Below, one piece after another: positions 17,024 through 26,493 of a stretch of DNA of 64,000 bases; the stretch's first letter is position 1, and the number at the start of each line of letters is the position of its first letter. The stretch is from Longispora fulva (GTDB lineage: Bacteria; Actinomycetota; Actinomycetes; Mycobacteriales; Micromonosporaceae), in the NCBI RefSeq assembly GCF_015751905.1, contig NZ_JADOUF010000001.1, forward strand, positions 3,410,001 to 3,474,000, given 5' to 3'. The notes below the pieces were generated by a model. It searched no databases and was not told the origin of the DNA. It was given only the letters and a program-made list of their open reading frames with translations. Both the position numbers and the translations under genes were made by a program.

Positions 17024-18418
17024 CTACGCGGAGACGACCCGCACCCCGGGTGTCGACTCGCTGTCGAGTTTGGCGGCGTACATCGCCTCGTCCGCGCGCC
17101 GGATCAGGTCCTCGGCCGCGACGTCGAACTCCGCCCCGGTCCGGATCACCGCGCCGATGCTCGCCCAGACCGGCACCGACTCCACCCCGAGGTCCACCGG
17201 ATCGCGCAGCGCCCGGACGATCCGCGCGCTGAGCCGCTCCACGTCGGCCCGGCCGGCGTCGCGGAACAACACCAGGAACTCGTCGCCACCGAACCGGCTG
17301 ACCAGGTCGCCGGCCCGCACGCACCCGCCCAGCCGGCGGGCGACCTCCACCAGCAGCCGGTCGCCGATCGGGTGGCCGAGCCGGTCGTTGACCGCCTTGA
17401 ACCCGTCGAGGTCGCAGAACAGGATCACAAGGCCGCCCGGCCGGCGCAGTTCGGCGCGGAGCTGGGCGACGAACTCGCGGCGGTTCGGCAGGCCGGTCAG
17501 CGGGTCGTGCGCGGCCTGGTAGCGCAGCGCCTGCTCCGCCCGGGCCCGCTGGGCCGACAGCCGGCCGATCCGCCACATCACGAGCGGCGTGATGGCCGCG
17601 GCGCCCGCGACGAGCAGCAGCCCGTCCACCGGCTGGCCGAGCAGTTGCCGGCCGCCGCCGACCAGGGGCAGCGCCGCCAGCGCCCCGCCAAGGAACGCCA
17701 GCCGGCCGCCGGTGAGCGTGTCGTCGGGCGCGTGGCCGAGCCGGGCCAGCCGGTGCGCGGAACCGTCGAGGCCGAAGAGTCCGAGGGCCACGTACGCGGC
17801 CATGAACATCATCTCCGCGCCGACGGCGACCGGCCCGGTGTCGCGCAGTTCCAGAATGACGTTGCCGGTCAGCGACAGGGCGAGGGCCCCGACGAGCAGC
17901 CACAGTGCCGGGATCGGCTCGCCGGCCGTCTGGAGCAGGCGGACGAGCGCGCCGAGGACACCGGCCAGGACGAACACCGTGGCGAACGTCGACGCCTCCG
18001 CCGCCGGGTGCTCCTCGGCGATCCGGGGCAGCAGGACCACGTCCCACAGCAGGCCGCCGAGGGTGGCGGAGACGATGATGGTGTCGATCAGGCCGCCGAC
18101 GTCGTTGCGGCCGCGCCGGACCACCACGGCGAGGACGGCGACGAGCATCAGCGCGTTGCCCACCGCGTCGAACAGCCGCCCCGCCAGGGTCAGGCCGGTC
18201 AGCTGCCGGGTCAGGTTGCCGAGGTTGAGCACGACGAGCGCGCCGAGGAGCAGCCGCCACGGCCGGCGGTCGACGAGGCGGGCCCGGCGCAGGCCGACGA
18301 GGACGGGCGGTACGGCGGAGCAGGTGACCACCAGAAGCGCCGCCGTGCGGGCCCCCGACGGCAGCAGGGGGTACGCGGCGATCAGGCCGACGGACACCAG
18401 GAGGTACGCCCGCCGCAC
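17024..18418 (-). CDS. Membrane-anchored diguanylate cyclase (GGDEF)
   Basis: 464 residues. About ten hydrophobic segments fill residues 1-285, then a GGDEF domain (about 297-455) begins at HDPLTGLPNRREF. The active loop RFGGDEF is intact, and an inhibitory RxxD site (RAGD) sits five residues before GGDEF, so both synthesis of cyclic di-GMP and product feedback are expected. No EAL domain. In filamentous actinomycetes cyclic di-GMP controls the switch to sporulation through BldD; which signal the membrane part senses is unknown. GTG 18418 lacks a strong ribosome site. Confidence 0.9.
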   Translation of the reverse strand: MRRAYLLVSVGLIAAYPLLPSGARTAALLVVTCSAVPPVLVGLRRARLVDRRPWRLLLGALVVLNLGNLTRQLTGLTLAGRLFDAVGNALMLVAVLAVVVRRGRNDVGGLIDTIIVSATLGGLLWDVVLLPRIAEEHPAAEASTFATVFVLAGVLGALVRLLQTAGEPIPALWLLVGALALSLTGNVILELRDTGPVAVGAEMMFMAAYVALGLFGLDGSAHRLARLGHAPDDTLTGGRLAFLGGALAALPLVGGGRQLLGQPVDGLLLVAGAAAITPLVMWRIGRLSAQRARAEQALRYQAAHDPLTGLPNRREFVAQLRAELRRPGGLVILFCDLDGFKAVNDRLGHPIGDRLLVEVARRLGGCVRAGDLVSRFGGDEFLVLFRDAGRADVERLSARIVRALRDPVDLGVESVPVWASIGAVIRTGAEFDVAAEDLIRRADEAMYAAKLDSESTPGVRVVSA

Positions 18419-18544
18419 GCCTAGCCGCCCCGTTCTTCCACGGGTACGGAGCCTAACCGCCCGGCACGGGGCCGGTGGCCGATTCGGGGAAACGCCGAGG
18501 TCCGGCCACCGGGCCAGCCAGCCGGCGACCGGGGACGGCCCGGG

Positions 18545-19135
18545 TCACCGCGCCGCGAGGCCGTGCCAGACGGCGCGCACGCCCTCGCGGTACACGCCCG
18601 GCCAGTCCTCGGCGATGGACCAGTCCGGCAGGGCCGTGCGGTCGCGGTGGGTCAGCTCGATGCCGACCATGCCGTGCATCGCCGCCCAGACGAGGTAGGC
18701 GGTCCGCTCGACCCGGTCGGGCGGCACGGCTGCGGCGACGGCCGCGCGCAGTTGGCCGAAGGTGCTGTCCAGCGCCCGGGCGCGCAGCTGAGGGCCGGGG
18801 TCGAAGTCCACGACGGACCGCTCGAACATGAACGCGTACCGGCTGGGGCTGTCCACGGCGAAGTCGCGGTAGGCGTCGGCCAGCGCGCACACGTCCGCCA
18901 GGGCGTCCCCGGTGCGGGCCGCGGCGGCCATCGCGGCGCTGAGCAGCTCGAACGCCCGGGCGTAGAGCGCCCCGAGCATGCCGGTCCTGCCGCCGAACCC
19001 GCTGTAGACGCCCATCGTGGACGCGCCGGCGGCCTCCGCGACCCGGCGCACCGTCAGGCCCGCCGGCCCGTGCTCGGCGGCGACCCGGAACGCGGCATCG
19101 ATGAACTGGTCGCGCAGGTCGTCGCTGTCGGCCAC
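18545..19135 (-). CDS. TetR-family transcriptional regulator
   Basis: 196 residues from GTG 19135, which has GGGGGA five bases upstream; ATG 19153, six codons earlier, lacks one. The HTH is TVRRVAEAAGASTMGVYSGFGGRTGMLGALYARAFELL. The C-terminal part (YAFMFERSV...YLVWAAMHGMVGIEL) follows the TetR_C_13/WHG pattern. Divergent from the membrane protein at 19261 across an AT-richer spacer, which suggests that gene as a target. Ligand unknown. Confidence 0.86.
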   Translation of the reverse strand: MADSDDLRDQFIDAAFRVAAEHGPAGLTVRRVAEAAGASTMGVYSGFGGRTGMLGALYARAFELLSAAMAAAARTGDALADVCALADAYRDFAVDSPSRYAFMFERSVVDFDPGPQLRARALDSTFGQLRAAVAAAVPPDRVERTAYLVWAAMHGMVGIELTHRDRTALPDWSIAEDWPGVYREGVRAVWHGLAAR

Positions 19136-19200
19136 GCGGTCCCCCTTCGACATCTTTCGGAATCATTACAGGGCCGGTCCGAACGCGCGGCACCGGGCGT

Positions 19201-19230
19201 CTATGACATACGTTATTACAACCGTTATAG
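19201..19230. promoter_or_regulatory. AT-rich divergent spacer with repeated CGTTAT
   Basis: Between the TetR gene and the membrane protein gene, CGTTAT occurs at 19211-19216 and 19223-19228 (12-base spacing), bounded by CTAT/ATAG. The composition stands out from the surroundings. Candidate promoter/operator for one or both genes; no clear -35/-10 pair could be assigned. Confidence 0.35.
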
Positions 19231-19260
19231 CAGCTCGCACCCCTCGATGGAGAGAAACCC

Positions 19261-19857
19261 ATGTCCCTGCGCACCCTGTATCGACTGGCCGGCTGGTCGG
19301 GCCTGTCCTCCGCCGCGATCCTGGTCCTCAACTCCGCCCGGCGCGCCGGCCTGATCCCGGACGACATCGCGGTCACGCACGTCCTGGCGCCGCTGGCCGA
19401 GGCGTTCGGCCTGTTCCTGATCACCGGCCTGTTCCTGGCCGCCCGCCGCAGGGCCGGAGCGCTCGGAGCCGCCGGGTACGTGCTCAACTCCCTCGGCATG
19501 GCCGGCCTGCTCGGGGTGGAGTTCATCCTGAACCTGGTCTTCCCGGAGCTGTCCAAGGACCAGATCAAGGAGCTGGTCGACGGCCTGACCGGCGGGGTGT
19601 TCAAGGCGTCGTCGATCGTGTTCCTGCTGGGCGCGATCGTGCTCGGCGCGGGACTGTGGCGGGCCGGCGGCATCCCCCGGGGCGCGATCGCCGTCTATGT
19701 CCTCGGCGCGGTCCCGGTCGCCCTGCGCGGGGTGCTGCCCGCCGTGACCTTCCCGCCGGGGCTGCTGCTGATGGGGGCCGGGGTCGCGTGGCTGGCCGTG
19801 ACCCTGGTGCTGCACGCGGCCCGGTTCGCCGAGAACGAGACGGTCCGGACCGTCTGA
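19261..19857 (+). CDS. Multi-pass membrane protein, DUF4386-like
   Basis: 198 residues with about six hydrophobic segments. MSLRTLYRLAGWSGLSSAAILV and the central FILNLVFPELSKDQI region resemble the DUF4386 group of small integral membrane proteins, but the match is by eye. No catalytic motif. ATG is preceded by GGAGAG about seven bases upstream. Likely controlled by the divergent TetR protein. Confidence 0.65.
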   Translation: MSLRTLYRLAGWSGLSSAAILVLNSARRAGLIPDDIAVTHVLAPLAEAFGLFLITGLFLAARRRAGALGAAGYVLNSLGMAGLLGVEFILNLVFPELSKDQIKELVDGLTGGVFKASSIVFLLGAIVLGAGLWRAGGIPRGAIAVYVLGAVPVALRGVLPAVTFPPGLLLMGAGVAWLAVTLVLHAARFAENETVRTV

Positions 19858-19865
19858 CGGATGCC

Positions 19866-19892
19866 GGCCCGCCACAGGAAGTGTGGCGGGCC
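19866..19892 (+). terminator. Strong hairpin after the DUF4386-like gene
   Basis: GGCCCGCCAC pairs with GTGGCGGGCC around a short loop, eight bases beyond the stop codon at 19857. No U-tract follows, as is common for actinomycete terminators. Confidence 0.6.
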
Positions 19893-20008
19893 GGTCCGCC
19901 GAGGACCGGGCGGGACGTCCGGCGGCGGTCCCGCGTCGCCGCCCGGGGTTGCGCCCCGGCGGCATACTCGGGGGACCATCATCCTCTGTGGACCCTGGAG
20001 GAAACGCT

Positions 20009-21481
20009 GTGGCCTCTCGTACCGGTCGGATCCTGCTCTGGATCGGCATCCCCGTCCTGCTGGCCGACCTCCTCGTCTGGATCAGCACCTACTATTCGAC
20101 ACTCGTGGTGTGGGAGCTGCGCAAGTTCACGCCGTTCCTCGCCGCGGCCCTGCTCGTCGCGGCCTGCGTCGTTGCGCCGGTCACGGCCGCCCGAAGGGTG
20201 GCTTTGCACCGGTGGGAGAACGCCGACGGCGCGGGGAAGTTCGTGGGCACCCTCGGGCTGCTGATCGGCGTCGGTGCCGCGTGCTGGTGGATCACGCACA
20301 CCTTCTACGACCAGGACCGCACGTACGCGGCGGCGACCCGGGTGGTGACCGAGCGGCTGCCGGACCTGGAGGCCCGGGCGCCGTACGTGGTCGGCAAGGC
20401 CCAGGCCGGGCCCAGTCTCGGCGACGTGGCCGGCGACATCTCCGACGTGACGTACCTGCCGGACGTCGCGCGGTTCGCCACCCTGGTGGAGAAGCGCGGT
20501 TGGCTCGCCGGCTACGAGGTCGGGGTCACCCAGGAGATCGCCGTCGAGGGCCCCGGGCACGACACGCGCAAGTGCCGGTTCGACGCCGCGGCCGACGCGC
20601 GGATCGGCGGCTCGTTCGGCCACAACCTCGGCCGGCTGATCTCCACGAAGAAGCGGTGGGTGGCGTTCACGGCCAAGGACGCCTACGTGTACTGCGACGG
20701 GGACGTGCCCAAGGTCGTCGTGCCCCTCAAACGGCAGGTCGGCATCCTGGTGGTCACCGAGCGGCCGGCCGGTGTCGCGGTGTACGACGGGCGGACCGGG
20801 CAGGTGACGGTCACGACCGACACCCGGGGGATCCCGGGGCCGACGTACCCGATCAGTCTCGCCAAGCGCCAGCGGGAGGCCACCCACGGCCTGCACGGCT
20901 TCGCCGACTGGTGGTTCGACCGCTCCGGCTGGGACGCCTCCGACGACGGAGCCAACGGCGCTAACGAGTCGGAGTTCACCCTGAACCGCGCCGACCACAG
21001 CGGCCCGGTGTACGTGACGCCGTTGACCCCGCCCGGCTCGGCCAGTTCCGTCGTCGCCGTGTCCACCGTGCCGGCCCAGCACAGCGGCGCGGGCCTGGCG
21101 CCGCTGACCGTGTACCGGCTGGAACCGACGTGGGCCTCCCCTGCCGCCATCGTCGCGCGGATCAAGGCCGACTACCCCGACGCGTGCTGCTACAACCAGG
21201 ACACCGTGTTCGAGGTGATCCCGACCGGCGGCGACAGCTGGGTGGCGACGACGGGCAGCGAGCAGGCGCTGCGCTACCGGGTGGTGGGCAACGGCCAGCT
21301 CCAGGGCCTGGAGGCGACCTGTCTGCGGACCGCGGACGGCCGGCCGATCCGGTGCGGCAGCAAGCCGGCCCAGCAGGCCCCGCCGCCGGTCGGCGACCCC
21401 AGGACGCTGAGCAACGAGGAGCTGGCGGACCTGCAACGCAGGGTCGCGGAAGAGGTGGCGCGACGGCTGCTGCAGAAGTAA
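20009..21481 (+). CDS. Membrane-anchored protein with large extracytoplasmic domain, unknown
   Basis: 490 residues. Three hydrophobic segments near the N terminus (ILLWIGIPVLLADLLVWIS, FLAAALLVAACVVAPVTAA, FVGTLGLLIGVGAACWWIT) are followed by about 370 polar residues with beta-like character and a basic-acidic helical tail (NEELADLQRRVAEEVARRL). No domain recognised. GTG 20009 has GGAGG nine bases upstream; the frame is open further upstream but would read through the terminator hairpin. Stands alone between a terminator and the convergent xylB. Confidence 0.75.
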   Translation: MASRTGRILLWIGIPVLLADLLVWISTYYSTLVVWELRKFTPFLAAALLVAACVVAPVTAARRVALHRWENADGAGKFVGTLGLLIGVGAACWWITHTFYDQDRTYAAATRVVTERLPDLEARAPYVVGKAQAGPSLGDVAGDISDVTYLPDVARFATLVEKRGWLAGYEVGVTQEIAVEGPGHDTRKCRFDAAADARIGGSFGHNLGRLISTKKRWVAFTAKDAYVYCDGDVPKVVVPLKRQVGILVVTERPAGVAVYDGRTGQVTVTTDTRGIPGPTYPISLAKRQREATHGLHGFADWWFDRSGWDASDDGANGANESEFTLNRADHSGPVYVTPLTPPGSASSVVAVSTVPAQHSGAGLAPLTVYRLEPTWASPAAIVARIKADYPDACCYNQDTVFEVIPTGGDSWVATTGSEQALRYRVVGNGQLQGLEATCLRTADGRPIRCGSKPAQQAPPPVGDPRTLSNEELADLQRRVAEEVARRLLQK

Positions 21482-21512
21482 CGCTCATCCGGCTCCGGCG
21501 GACCGCATCCGG

Positions 21513-22979
21513 TCAGCCCAGGTCGCGGACCTCCGCGTACCGGTGCCGGACGGCCGGGGTCGGGTCCGCCTCGTACAGCAGGCTGCCCGGGTCCGCCCAG
21601 ACCGGGGCGTCGGGCGTGCCCGCCAGGCTCCAGGCCGCCTGCCGGGCCGCGCCCACCGCGACGTACTCCCCCGGTGACGGCACCACGACGGGCCGACCCA
21701 GGACGGCTGGCGCGATCCGGCGGACCGCCTCGGAAGCCGCCCCGCCGCCGACCAGCAGGACCCGGTCCACCCGGACCCCGCAGGCCACCAGGGCGTCGAG
21801 ACCGTCGGCGAGCCCGCACAGCAGCCCCTCGACGGCGGCCCGGGCGAGGTGCGCCGGGGTGGCGGTGGCCAGGGTCAGCCCGTGCACGGAGCCCGTCGCG
21901 TCGGGTCGGTCGGGGGTGCGTTCCCCCGCCAGGTACGGCACGAGGACCAGGCCGCCGGCCCCGGGCGCGGCGGACAGCGCCAGGTCCGACAGTCGGGTGT
22001 GGTCGACGCCCAGGAGCGCGCACGCCGCGTCGAGGACCCGGGCGGCGTTCATGGTGCACACCAGCGGCAGGTGTCGGCCGGTCGCGTCGGCGAAACCGGC
22101 GACGGCCCCGGTCGGGTCGGCCGTCGGGGTGGCCGAGACGGCGAAAACCGTGCCGGACGTGCCGATCGAGACGACGACGTCGCCGGGGCGCGCGCCCAGG
22201 CCGAGCGCCGCCGCGGCGTTGTCGCCGGTGCCGGGGCCGAGGAGCAGGCCGTCGGGCGTCGCGCCCGGGGACTCCGCCGGGCCGAGCACGCGGGGCAGGT
22301 CGGGGAGGTGGCCGAGGGCAAGAGCCGCGAGGTCGGGGCGGTAGCGGCCGGTGGCCGCCGAGTAGTAGCCGGTGCCGCTGGCGTCGCCCCGGTCGGTGCT
22401 GAGCTCGGCCCCGCCGACGGGCGGCCCGACCCGGCCGGGCGCGGAACCGGAACCGGAACCGGCCGGCGTCGGTTCCCAGTGGTCGCCGGACCGGCGGGGG
22501 CGGCCGGTGAGTTGCCAGGTCAGCCAGTCGTGTGGCAGGCACACGGCGGCCGTGCGCCGGGCGGACTGCGGCTCGTGTTCGGCGAGCCAGCGCAGCTTCG
22601 TGACGGTGAACGAGGCCACCGGAACGCTGCCCACCGCCTCGGCCCAGGCCCCGGGCCCACCGAGGTCGGCGATCAGGTCCAGGGCGGCGTCCGCCGAGCG
22701 GGTGTCGTTCCACAACAGTGCCGGCCGGACCACGCCGCCGTCGCCGTCCAGGCACACCATGCCGTGCTGCTGGGCGGCGACGGACACCGCGGTGCAGTCG
22801 CCCAGGCCGCCGGCGTCGGCGACCGCCCGGTCCAGGGCCGCCCGCCACGCGTCAGGGTGCGCCTCGGTGCCGTCGGGGTGCGGAGCCCGGCCGGAGCGCA
22901 GCACCGCGCCGGTGGCCGCGTCGACCACGACGACCTTGCAGGACTGGGTCGAGGAGTCGACCCCGGCGACGAGCGTCAT
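21513..22979 (-). CDS. xylB: Xylulokinase
   Basis: FGGY-family sugar kinase (488 residues) that phosphorylates D-xylulose to xylulose 5-phosphate for the pentose phosphate pathway. Visible: the N-terminal phosphate motif [33 protein letters not shown], catalytic [13 protein letters not shown] (Asp is the expected base), SIGTSGT, and the C-terminal [17 protein letters not shown] Gly/Ser/Pro-rich insert near residues 165-205 is longer than usual and may be an exposed loop. The start overlaps the xylA stop as ATGA, so the two are translationally coupled. Confidence 0.95.
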   Translation of the reverse strand: MTLVAGVDSSTQSCKVVVVDAATGAVLRSGRAPHPDGTEAHPDAWRAALDRAVADAGGLGDCTAVSVAAQQHGMVCLDGDGGVVRPALLWNDTRSADAALDLIADLGGPGAWAEAVGSVPVASFTVTKLRWLAEHEPQSARRTAAVCLPHDWLTWQLTGRPRRSGDHWEPTPAGSGSGSAPGRVGPPVGGAELSTDRGDASGTGYYSAATGRYRPDLAALALGHLPDLPRVLGPAESPGATPDGLLLGPGTGDNAAAALGLGARPGDVVVSIGTSGTVFAVSATPTADPTGAVAGFADATGRHLPLVCTMNAARVLDAACALLGVDHTRLSDLALSAAPGAGGLVLVPYLAGERTPDRPDATGSVHGLTLATATPAHLARAAVEGLLCGLADGLDALVACGVRVDRVLLVGGGAASEAVRRIAPAVLGRPVVVPSPGEYVAVGAARQAAWSLAGTPDAPVWADPGSLLYEADPTPAVRHRYAEVRDLG

Positions 22980-24163
22980 CGCGCGCCGAGCAGATGTTCG
23001 ACGGCGAGCTGTTCGAGCTGGGTGTAGGCGTAACCGCGCCCGGCCGCCGCGTCGAGGTCGAAGTCCTCCCAGGCTGTGCGGTCGGCGAGCAGGTCGGCGG
23101 TGGTCTCTCCCGGGGCGAGGGTCGGCACGGCCAGCTCGGCGACCCGGCTGGCGGCGAGGGCCGCCTGGACCTGCGGGTCGGCGCGGAAGGACCGGGCGCG
23201 TTCACGCAACAGCAGATACGTGCGCATGTTCGCCGCCGCCGACGCCCAGACGCCGTCGATGTCCTCGGTACGGCCGGGCTTGTAGTCGAAGTGCCGCGGC
23301 CCGTCGTACCGGGGGCCGCCGGCCAGGCCGCCGTGTTCGAGGAGGTCCACGAGGAAGAAGGCGCTGAGCACGTCGCCGTGGCCGAACACCAGGTCCTGGT
23401 CGAACCGGATGCCGCGCTGGCCGTTGAGGTCGATGTGGAAGAGTTTGCCCTGCCAGAGGGCCTGGGCGATGCCGTGCACGAAGTTCAGCCCGGCCATCTG
23501 TTCGTGGCCGACCTCCGGGTTGACCCCGACCATCCCGTGGTGGTCGAGTGTGGACGCGAACGCCAGGGCGTGGCCGATCGTGGGCAGCAGGATGTCGCCG
23601 CGCGGCTCGTTGGGCTTGGGTTCCAGGGCGAACCGTAGCCCGTAGCCGCGCTCGACCGTGTAGGCGGCGAGGGTGTCCAGCGCCTCCCGGTACCGGTCGA
23701 GGGCCGCCCCGACGTCCTTGGCCGCGTCGGTCTCCGAGCCCTCCCTGCCGCCCCAGAACACGTACGTGTGCGCGCCCAGTTCCGCGGCGAGGTCGAGGTT
23801 GCGCATGACCTTGCGCAGCGCGTACCTCCGAACGGATCTGTCGTTGCTCGTCAGCGCGCCGTCCTTGAACACCGGGTGGGTGAACAGGTTCGTGGTGGCC
23901 ATCGGCACGACCAGGCCCGTGGCGTCGAGCGCCTTGCGGAACCGGGCGATCCGGGCGTCGCGGTCGGATTCCGTGCTGCCGAACGGGACGAGGTCGTCGT
24001 CGTGGAACGTCACGCCGTAGGCCCCTAGTCCGGCGAGCCGGTGCACGGCCTCGACCGGGTCCACGGCCGGGCGGGTGGCGTCCCCGAACGGGTCGCGCGC
24101 CTGCCAGCCCACCGTCCACAGGCCGAACGAGAACTTGTCTTCCGGGGTGGGACTCAGCGCCAT
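22976..24163 (-). CDS. xylA: Xylose isomerase
   Basis: Metal-dependent isomerase converting D-xylose to D-xylulose. 395 residues is the length of the short actinobacterial class I enzymes. Active-site signatures are all present: VTFHDDD (base His and its Asp), [13 protein letters not shown] (metal Glu and Lys), [17 protein letters not shown] (Glu/His), [16 protein letters not shown] (metal Asp cluster) and HFDYKP. ATG 24163 follows GGAGGACGTC, a perfect ribosome site; an upstream in-frame start would begin inside the operator. Heads the xylA-xylB operon, divergent from a ROK regulator. Confidence 0.97.
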   Translation of the reverse strand: MALSPTPEDKFSFGLWTVGWQARDPFGDATRPAVDPVEAVHRLAGLGAYGVTFHDDDLVPFGSTESDRDARIARFRKALDATGLVVPMATTNLFTHPVFKDGALTSNDRSVRRYALRKVMRNLDLAAELGAHTYVFWGGREGSETDAAKDVGAALDRYREALDTLAAYTVERGYGLRFALEPKPNEPRGDILLPTIGHALAFASTLDHHGMVGVNPEVGHEQMAGLNFVHGIAQALWQGKLFHIDLNGQRGIRFDQDLVFGHGDVLSAFFLVDLLEHGGLAGGPRYDGPRHFDYKPGRTEDIDGVWASAAANMRTYLLLRERARSFRADPQVQAALAASRVAELAVPTLAPGETTADLLADRTAWEDFDLDAAAGRGYAYTQLEQLAVEHLLGAR

Positions 24164-24176
24164 GACGTCCTCCGAC

Positions 24177-24233
24177 TTAGTTTTGACTTTAAACTTAAGG
24201 CGGATATGCCGAGCTGTCAACGGCCGCTAGAGT
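24177..24233. promoter_or_regulatory. xyl operator and ROK-gene promoter
   Basis: AGTTT (24179-24183) and AAACT (24191-24195) form a 5-7-5 inverted repeat inside TTAGTTT...AAACTTAA, an AT-rich island directly upstream of the xylA ribosome site; this is the kind of site XylR/ROK repressors bind. For the divergent ROK gene, TAGAGT (24228-24233) is a -10 box six bases before its GTG. Binding is inferred. Confidence 0.65.
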
Positions 24234-24239
24234 TGGGCC

Positions 24240-25445
24240 GTGATCACCCAGCAGTCCGGTCCCCGGCCGGCCGACGTCGCCGACGTGCGGACCACCAACC
24301 TCGTGGTGGTCCTGCGGTTCGTCCGCGCGCACGCACCCTGCTCCCGGGCCGACGTCGCCGCCGCCACCGGGCTGACCAAGGCCACCGTCTCCAGTCTCGT
24401 CGCCGACCTGCTCGACCGGCGGCTGCTCCGCGAGACCGGGGTGACGGAGAACCGGATCGGCCGGCCGGCGACGATGCTGGAGGTCGACGGCAGTCCGTAC
24501 GCGGCGATCGGGATGGAGATCAACGCCGACTACCTGACGGCCGTGGCCATGGACGTCGGCGGCACCCGGCTGCTGTCCTGGCGGCGCGCCTTCGACGGCA
24601 CCGCCGGCCCCGCCTCCGGCACCGCCGCGCTCGCCGCACTCGCCCGGCGGGTGATCGCCCGGCTCCGCGCGGACGGTCGCGGCGTGCTCGGCGTGACGGT
24701 CGGGGTGCCGGGGCTGGTCGACGCGGCCGGCGTCGTACACCTCGCGCCCAACCTGCGGTGGCAGGACGTGGACCTGCGCGCCGACCTGCACCACGCACTC
24801 GGCGGGGCCTTCGACGTCCTCGTCGACAACGACGCGAACCTCGGGGTGGCCGCCGAGTACCGCTACGGCCCGCACGCCGGCACCCCGGACCTGGTCTACC
24901 TGACCGGCGAGGTCGGCATCGGCGCCGGCATCATCGCCGAGGGCCGGTTGCTGCGCGGCTCCCGGGGCTACTCCGGCGAGATCGGCCACGTCCCGGTCGT
25001 GCCCGACGGCCCGCCGTGCGGCTGCGGCCGGCGCGGCTGCCTGGAGGCCGTCGTCGGCCTCGGGGCCCTGATCGGCGGGCCGCCGCCCACCCCGGAGCAC
25101 CTCACGTCCGCCGTGCGGGACCTGGTGACCCGCGCCGGAGCCGACGACCGGCACGTCCTGGAAGCCCTCGACCTGGCCGGCGACCGGCTCGGCCGCGGAC
25201 TCTCCGTGCTGGCCAACCTGCTCAACCCCGAGACCATAGTGCTCGGCGGGTACTACGTGCCCCTCGCCCCCTGGCTGCTCCCCTCCGCCCGCGCGGCCCT
25301 GCGGTCCGGGGTGCTCGCCCCCGACTCCGGCGGCACCCTGCTGGCGGCGTCCACCCTCGGGCACAGCGCCGCGGCACTGGGCGGGGCGGCCCGGGTCATC
25401 GACCTGGTCGACGCCGGCCGGATCCCGCTCCTGGACCCGGCCTGA
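24240..25445 (+). CDS. xylR: ROK-family transcriptional repressor, probable XylR
   Basis: 401 residues. N-terminal winged helix (SRADVAAATGLTKATVSSLVADLLDRRLL), then the ROK sugar-kinase-like fold with the DVGGTR motif, GVTVGVPGLVD, VDNDANLGVAAEYRYG, and the zinc motif CGCGRRGCLE. ROK repressors of this size in actinobacteria control the divergent xylAB operon and release DNA on binding xylose. GTG 24240 lacks a ribosome site and lies six bases after TAGAGT, so it is probably leaderless. The symbol is assigned from context. Confidence 0.88.
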   Translation: MITQQSGPRPADVADVRTTNLVVVLRFVRAHAPCSRADVAAATGLTKATVSSLVADLLDRRLLRETGVTENRIGRPATMLEVDGSPYAAIGMEINADYLTAVAMDVGGTRLLSWRRAFDGTAGPASGTAALAALARRVIARLRADGRGVLGVTVGVPGLVDAAGVVHLAPNLRWQDVDLRADLHHALGGAFDVLVDNDANLGVAAEYRYGPHAGTPDLVYLTGEVGIGAGIIAEGRLLRGSRGYSGEIGHVPVVPDGPPCGCGRRGCLEAVVGLGALIGGPPPTPEHLTSAVRDLVTRAGADDRHVLEALDLAGDRLGRGLSVLANLLNPETIVLGGYYVPLAPWLLPSARAALRSGVLAPDSGGTLLAASTLGHSAAALGGAARVIDLVDAGRIPLLDPA

Positions 25446-25481
25446 CGCCCATACTGAAAGGAGCCCGTCGAGGGAGGACAC

Positions 25482-26138
25482 ATGGCTCTGGCTGCGTACG
25501 GGGTCCTGGTCGGAACCCTGAACCGGTTCGCGCGCGAGGATCCGAACAACTTCGGCTCGTGGTACCACGGCAAGATGTACGTCCAGGCGCCCGCCGGCGA
25601 GTACGAGTGCGCGGTGGACGTGTCGACCCCGAGCGGGATCCCGGTGCAGTACCGCGAGGTCCGGGGCCTTGACCCCGCCCTGTTCGCCACGGTGCACGCG
25701 CTCGCGCCCGGCTGGCACCCACTGGCCAGCACCCCCACCTCCGGCGCGATCGACTACCTGCGCGACCCGCTGCTGCGCGGCCGGGCCGGCTGCGTCGCCG
25801 TCGTCGCCAGCCCCCTGATCGCCCTGCTCAACGCGATCGTGCGCTCGCCGCGGTTCGGCTGGGTCGAGAGCACCGCCGACAACGCGCTCAATCTGCTGGA
25901 GCAGCGGCTGACCGGGTGCCGCAAGCTGTTCGTGTTCGGAGCGCCGTACACGACCGGGCGCGGGGTGCACGACGTGCACATGAACCAGGGCGACCCGCCC
26001 GGGCAGTTCCAGCACCTCGACGGGATCTGGCAGGACGGCGGCACGATCATCGAGTCCGCCACCGGGGAGTTGAACGCGTTCCTGACGAAGTTCAAGCCGC
26101 AGTCGCTGAACACGGACAACAACGGACTGCCGGTATGA
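25482..26138 (+). CDS. DUF2278 (YukJ-like) family protein
   Basis: 218 residues, cytosolic. YGVLVGTLNRF at the start and GVHDVHMNQGDPPGQF...GIWQDGG at residues about 162-188 are the conserved blocks of DUF2278, a family without known function in which the HDVHMNQG segment is nearly invariant. GGGAGG lies five bases before the ATG. Closed by a strong bidirectional terminator. Confidence 0.8.
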   Translation: MALAAYGVLVGTLNRFAREDPNNFGSWYHGKMYVQAPAGEYECAVDVSTPSGIPVQYREVRGLDPALFATVHALAPGWHPLASTPTSGAIDYLRDPLLRGRAGCVAVVASPLIALLNAIVRSPRFGWVESTADNALNLLEQRLTGCRKLFVFGAPYTTGRGVHDVHMNQGDPPGQFQHLDGIWQDGGTIIESATGELNAFLTKFKPQSLNTDNNGLPV

Positions 26139-26162
26139 CCCTCCGCGGGGACACGGCACGAC

Positions 26163-26194
26163 GGAGGGCGGGCCTCCACTGAGGCCCGCCCTCC
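26163..26194. terminator. Bidirectional terminator between convergent genes
   Basis: Perfect 14-base stem: GGAGGGCGGGCCTC (26163-26176) and GAGGCCCGCCCTCC (26181-26194) around the loop CACT. It lies between the DUF2278 gene and the convergent chaplin-like gene, nine bases beyond the latter's stop. Confidence 0.85.
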
Positions 26195-26202
26195 CGACCG
26201 AC

Positions 26203-26475
26203 CTAGAAGTCGACGTTGTTCCACGCGCCGTTGGTGCACGTCCCCGCGCCGACGCCGAGGCCGACGATACCGAGGCCGATGCCGCACACGTTGATCGGCG
26301 CCTGGACCACGATGTAGAACTGGTTGCCGTTCCCGATGCCGCTGTTGCCGATCGAGATCTGCCACACGCCGGCTTCCGGCGTGTGGTCCGCCGCCTGGGC
26401 CGGTCCTGCGCCAGCGGCCACAATGGCCGCCGACAGCATGCATGCGCCGATACCCTTGCTGATCCACCGCTTCAT
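26203..26475 (-). CDS. Short chaplin-like secreted protein
   Basis: 90 residues. Signal peptide MKRWISKGIG-ACMLSAAIVAAGAGPAQA (cleavage near residue 28), then about 60 residues with GNGNQFYIVVQAPINVCGIGLGIVGLGVGAGTC. The V-x-x-P-I-N-V-C-G...IG...C pattern, including two cysteines about 20 apart, resembles the chaplin domain whose amyloid-like fibres coat aerial hyphae of actinomycetes. The match is loose, so a different small secreted protein is possible. ATG 26475 is preferred (GGAAGG ten bases upstream); GTG 26493 would add six residues before the signal peptide. Confidence 0.6.
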   Translation of the reverse strand: MKRWISKGIGACMLSAAIVAAGAGPAQAADHTPEAGVWQISIGNSGIGNGNQFYIVVQAPINVCGIGLGIVGLGVGAGTCTNGAWNNVDF

Positions 26476-26493
26476 GACAGTTACACCTTCCAC

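Noticed and set aside
18453-19673. 406-codon minus-strand open frame across the TetR gene
   Set aside because: Covers a real TetR gene in another frame and a divergent membrane protein; translation has no domain.
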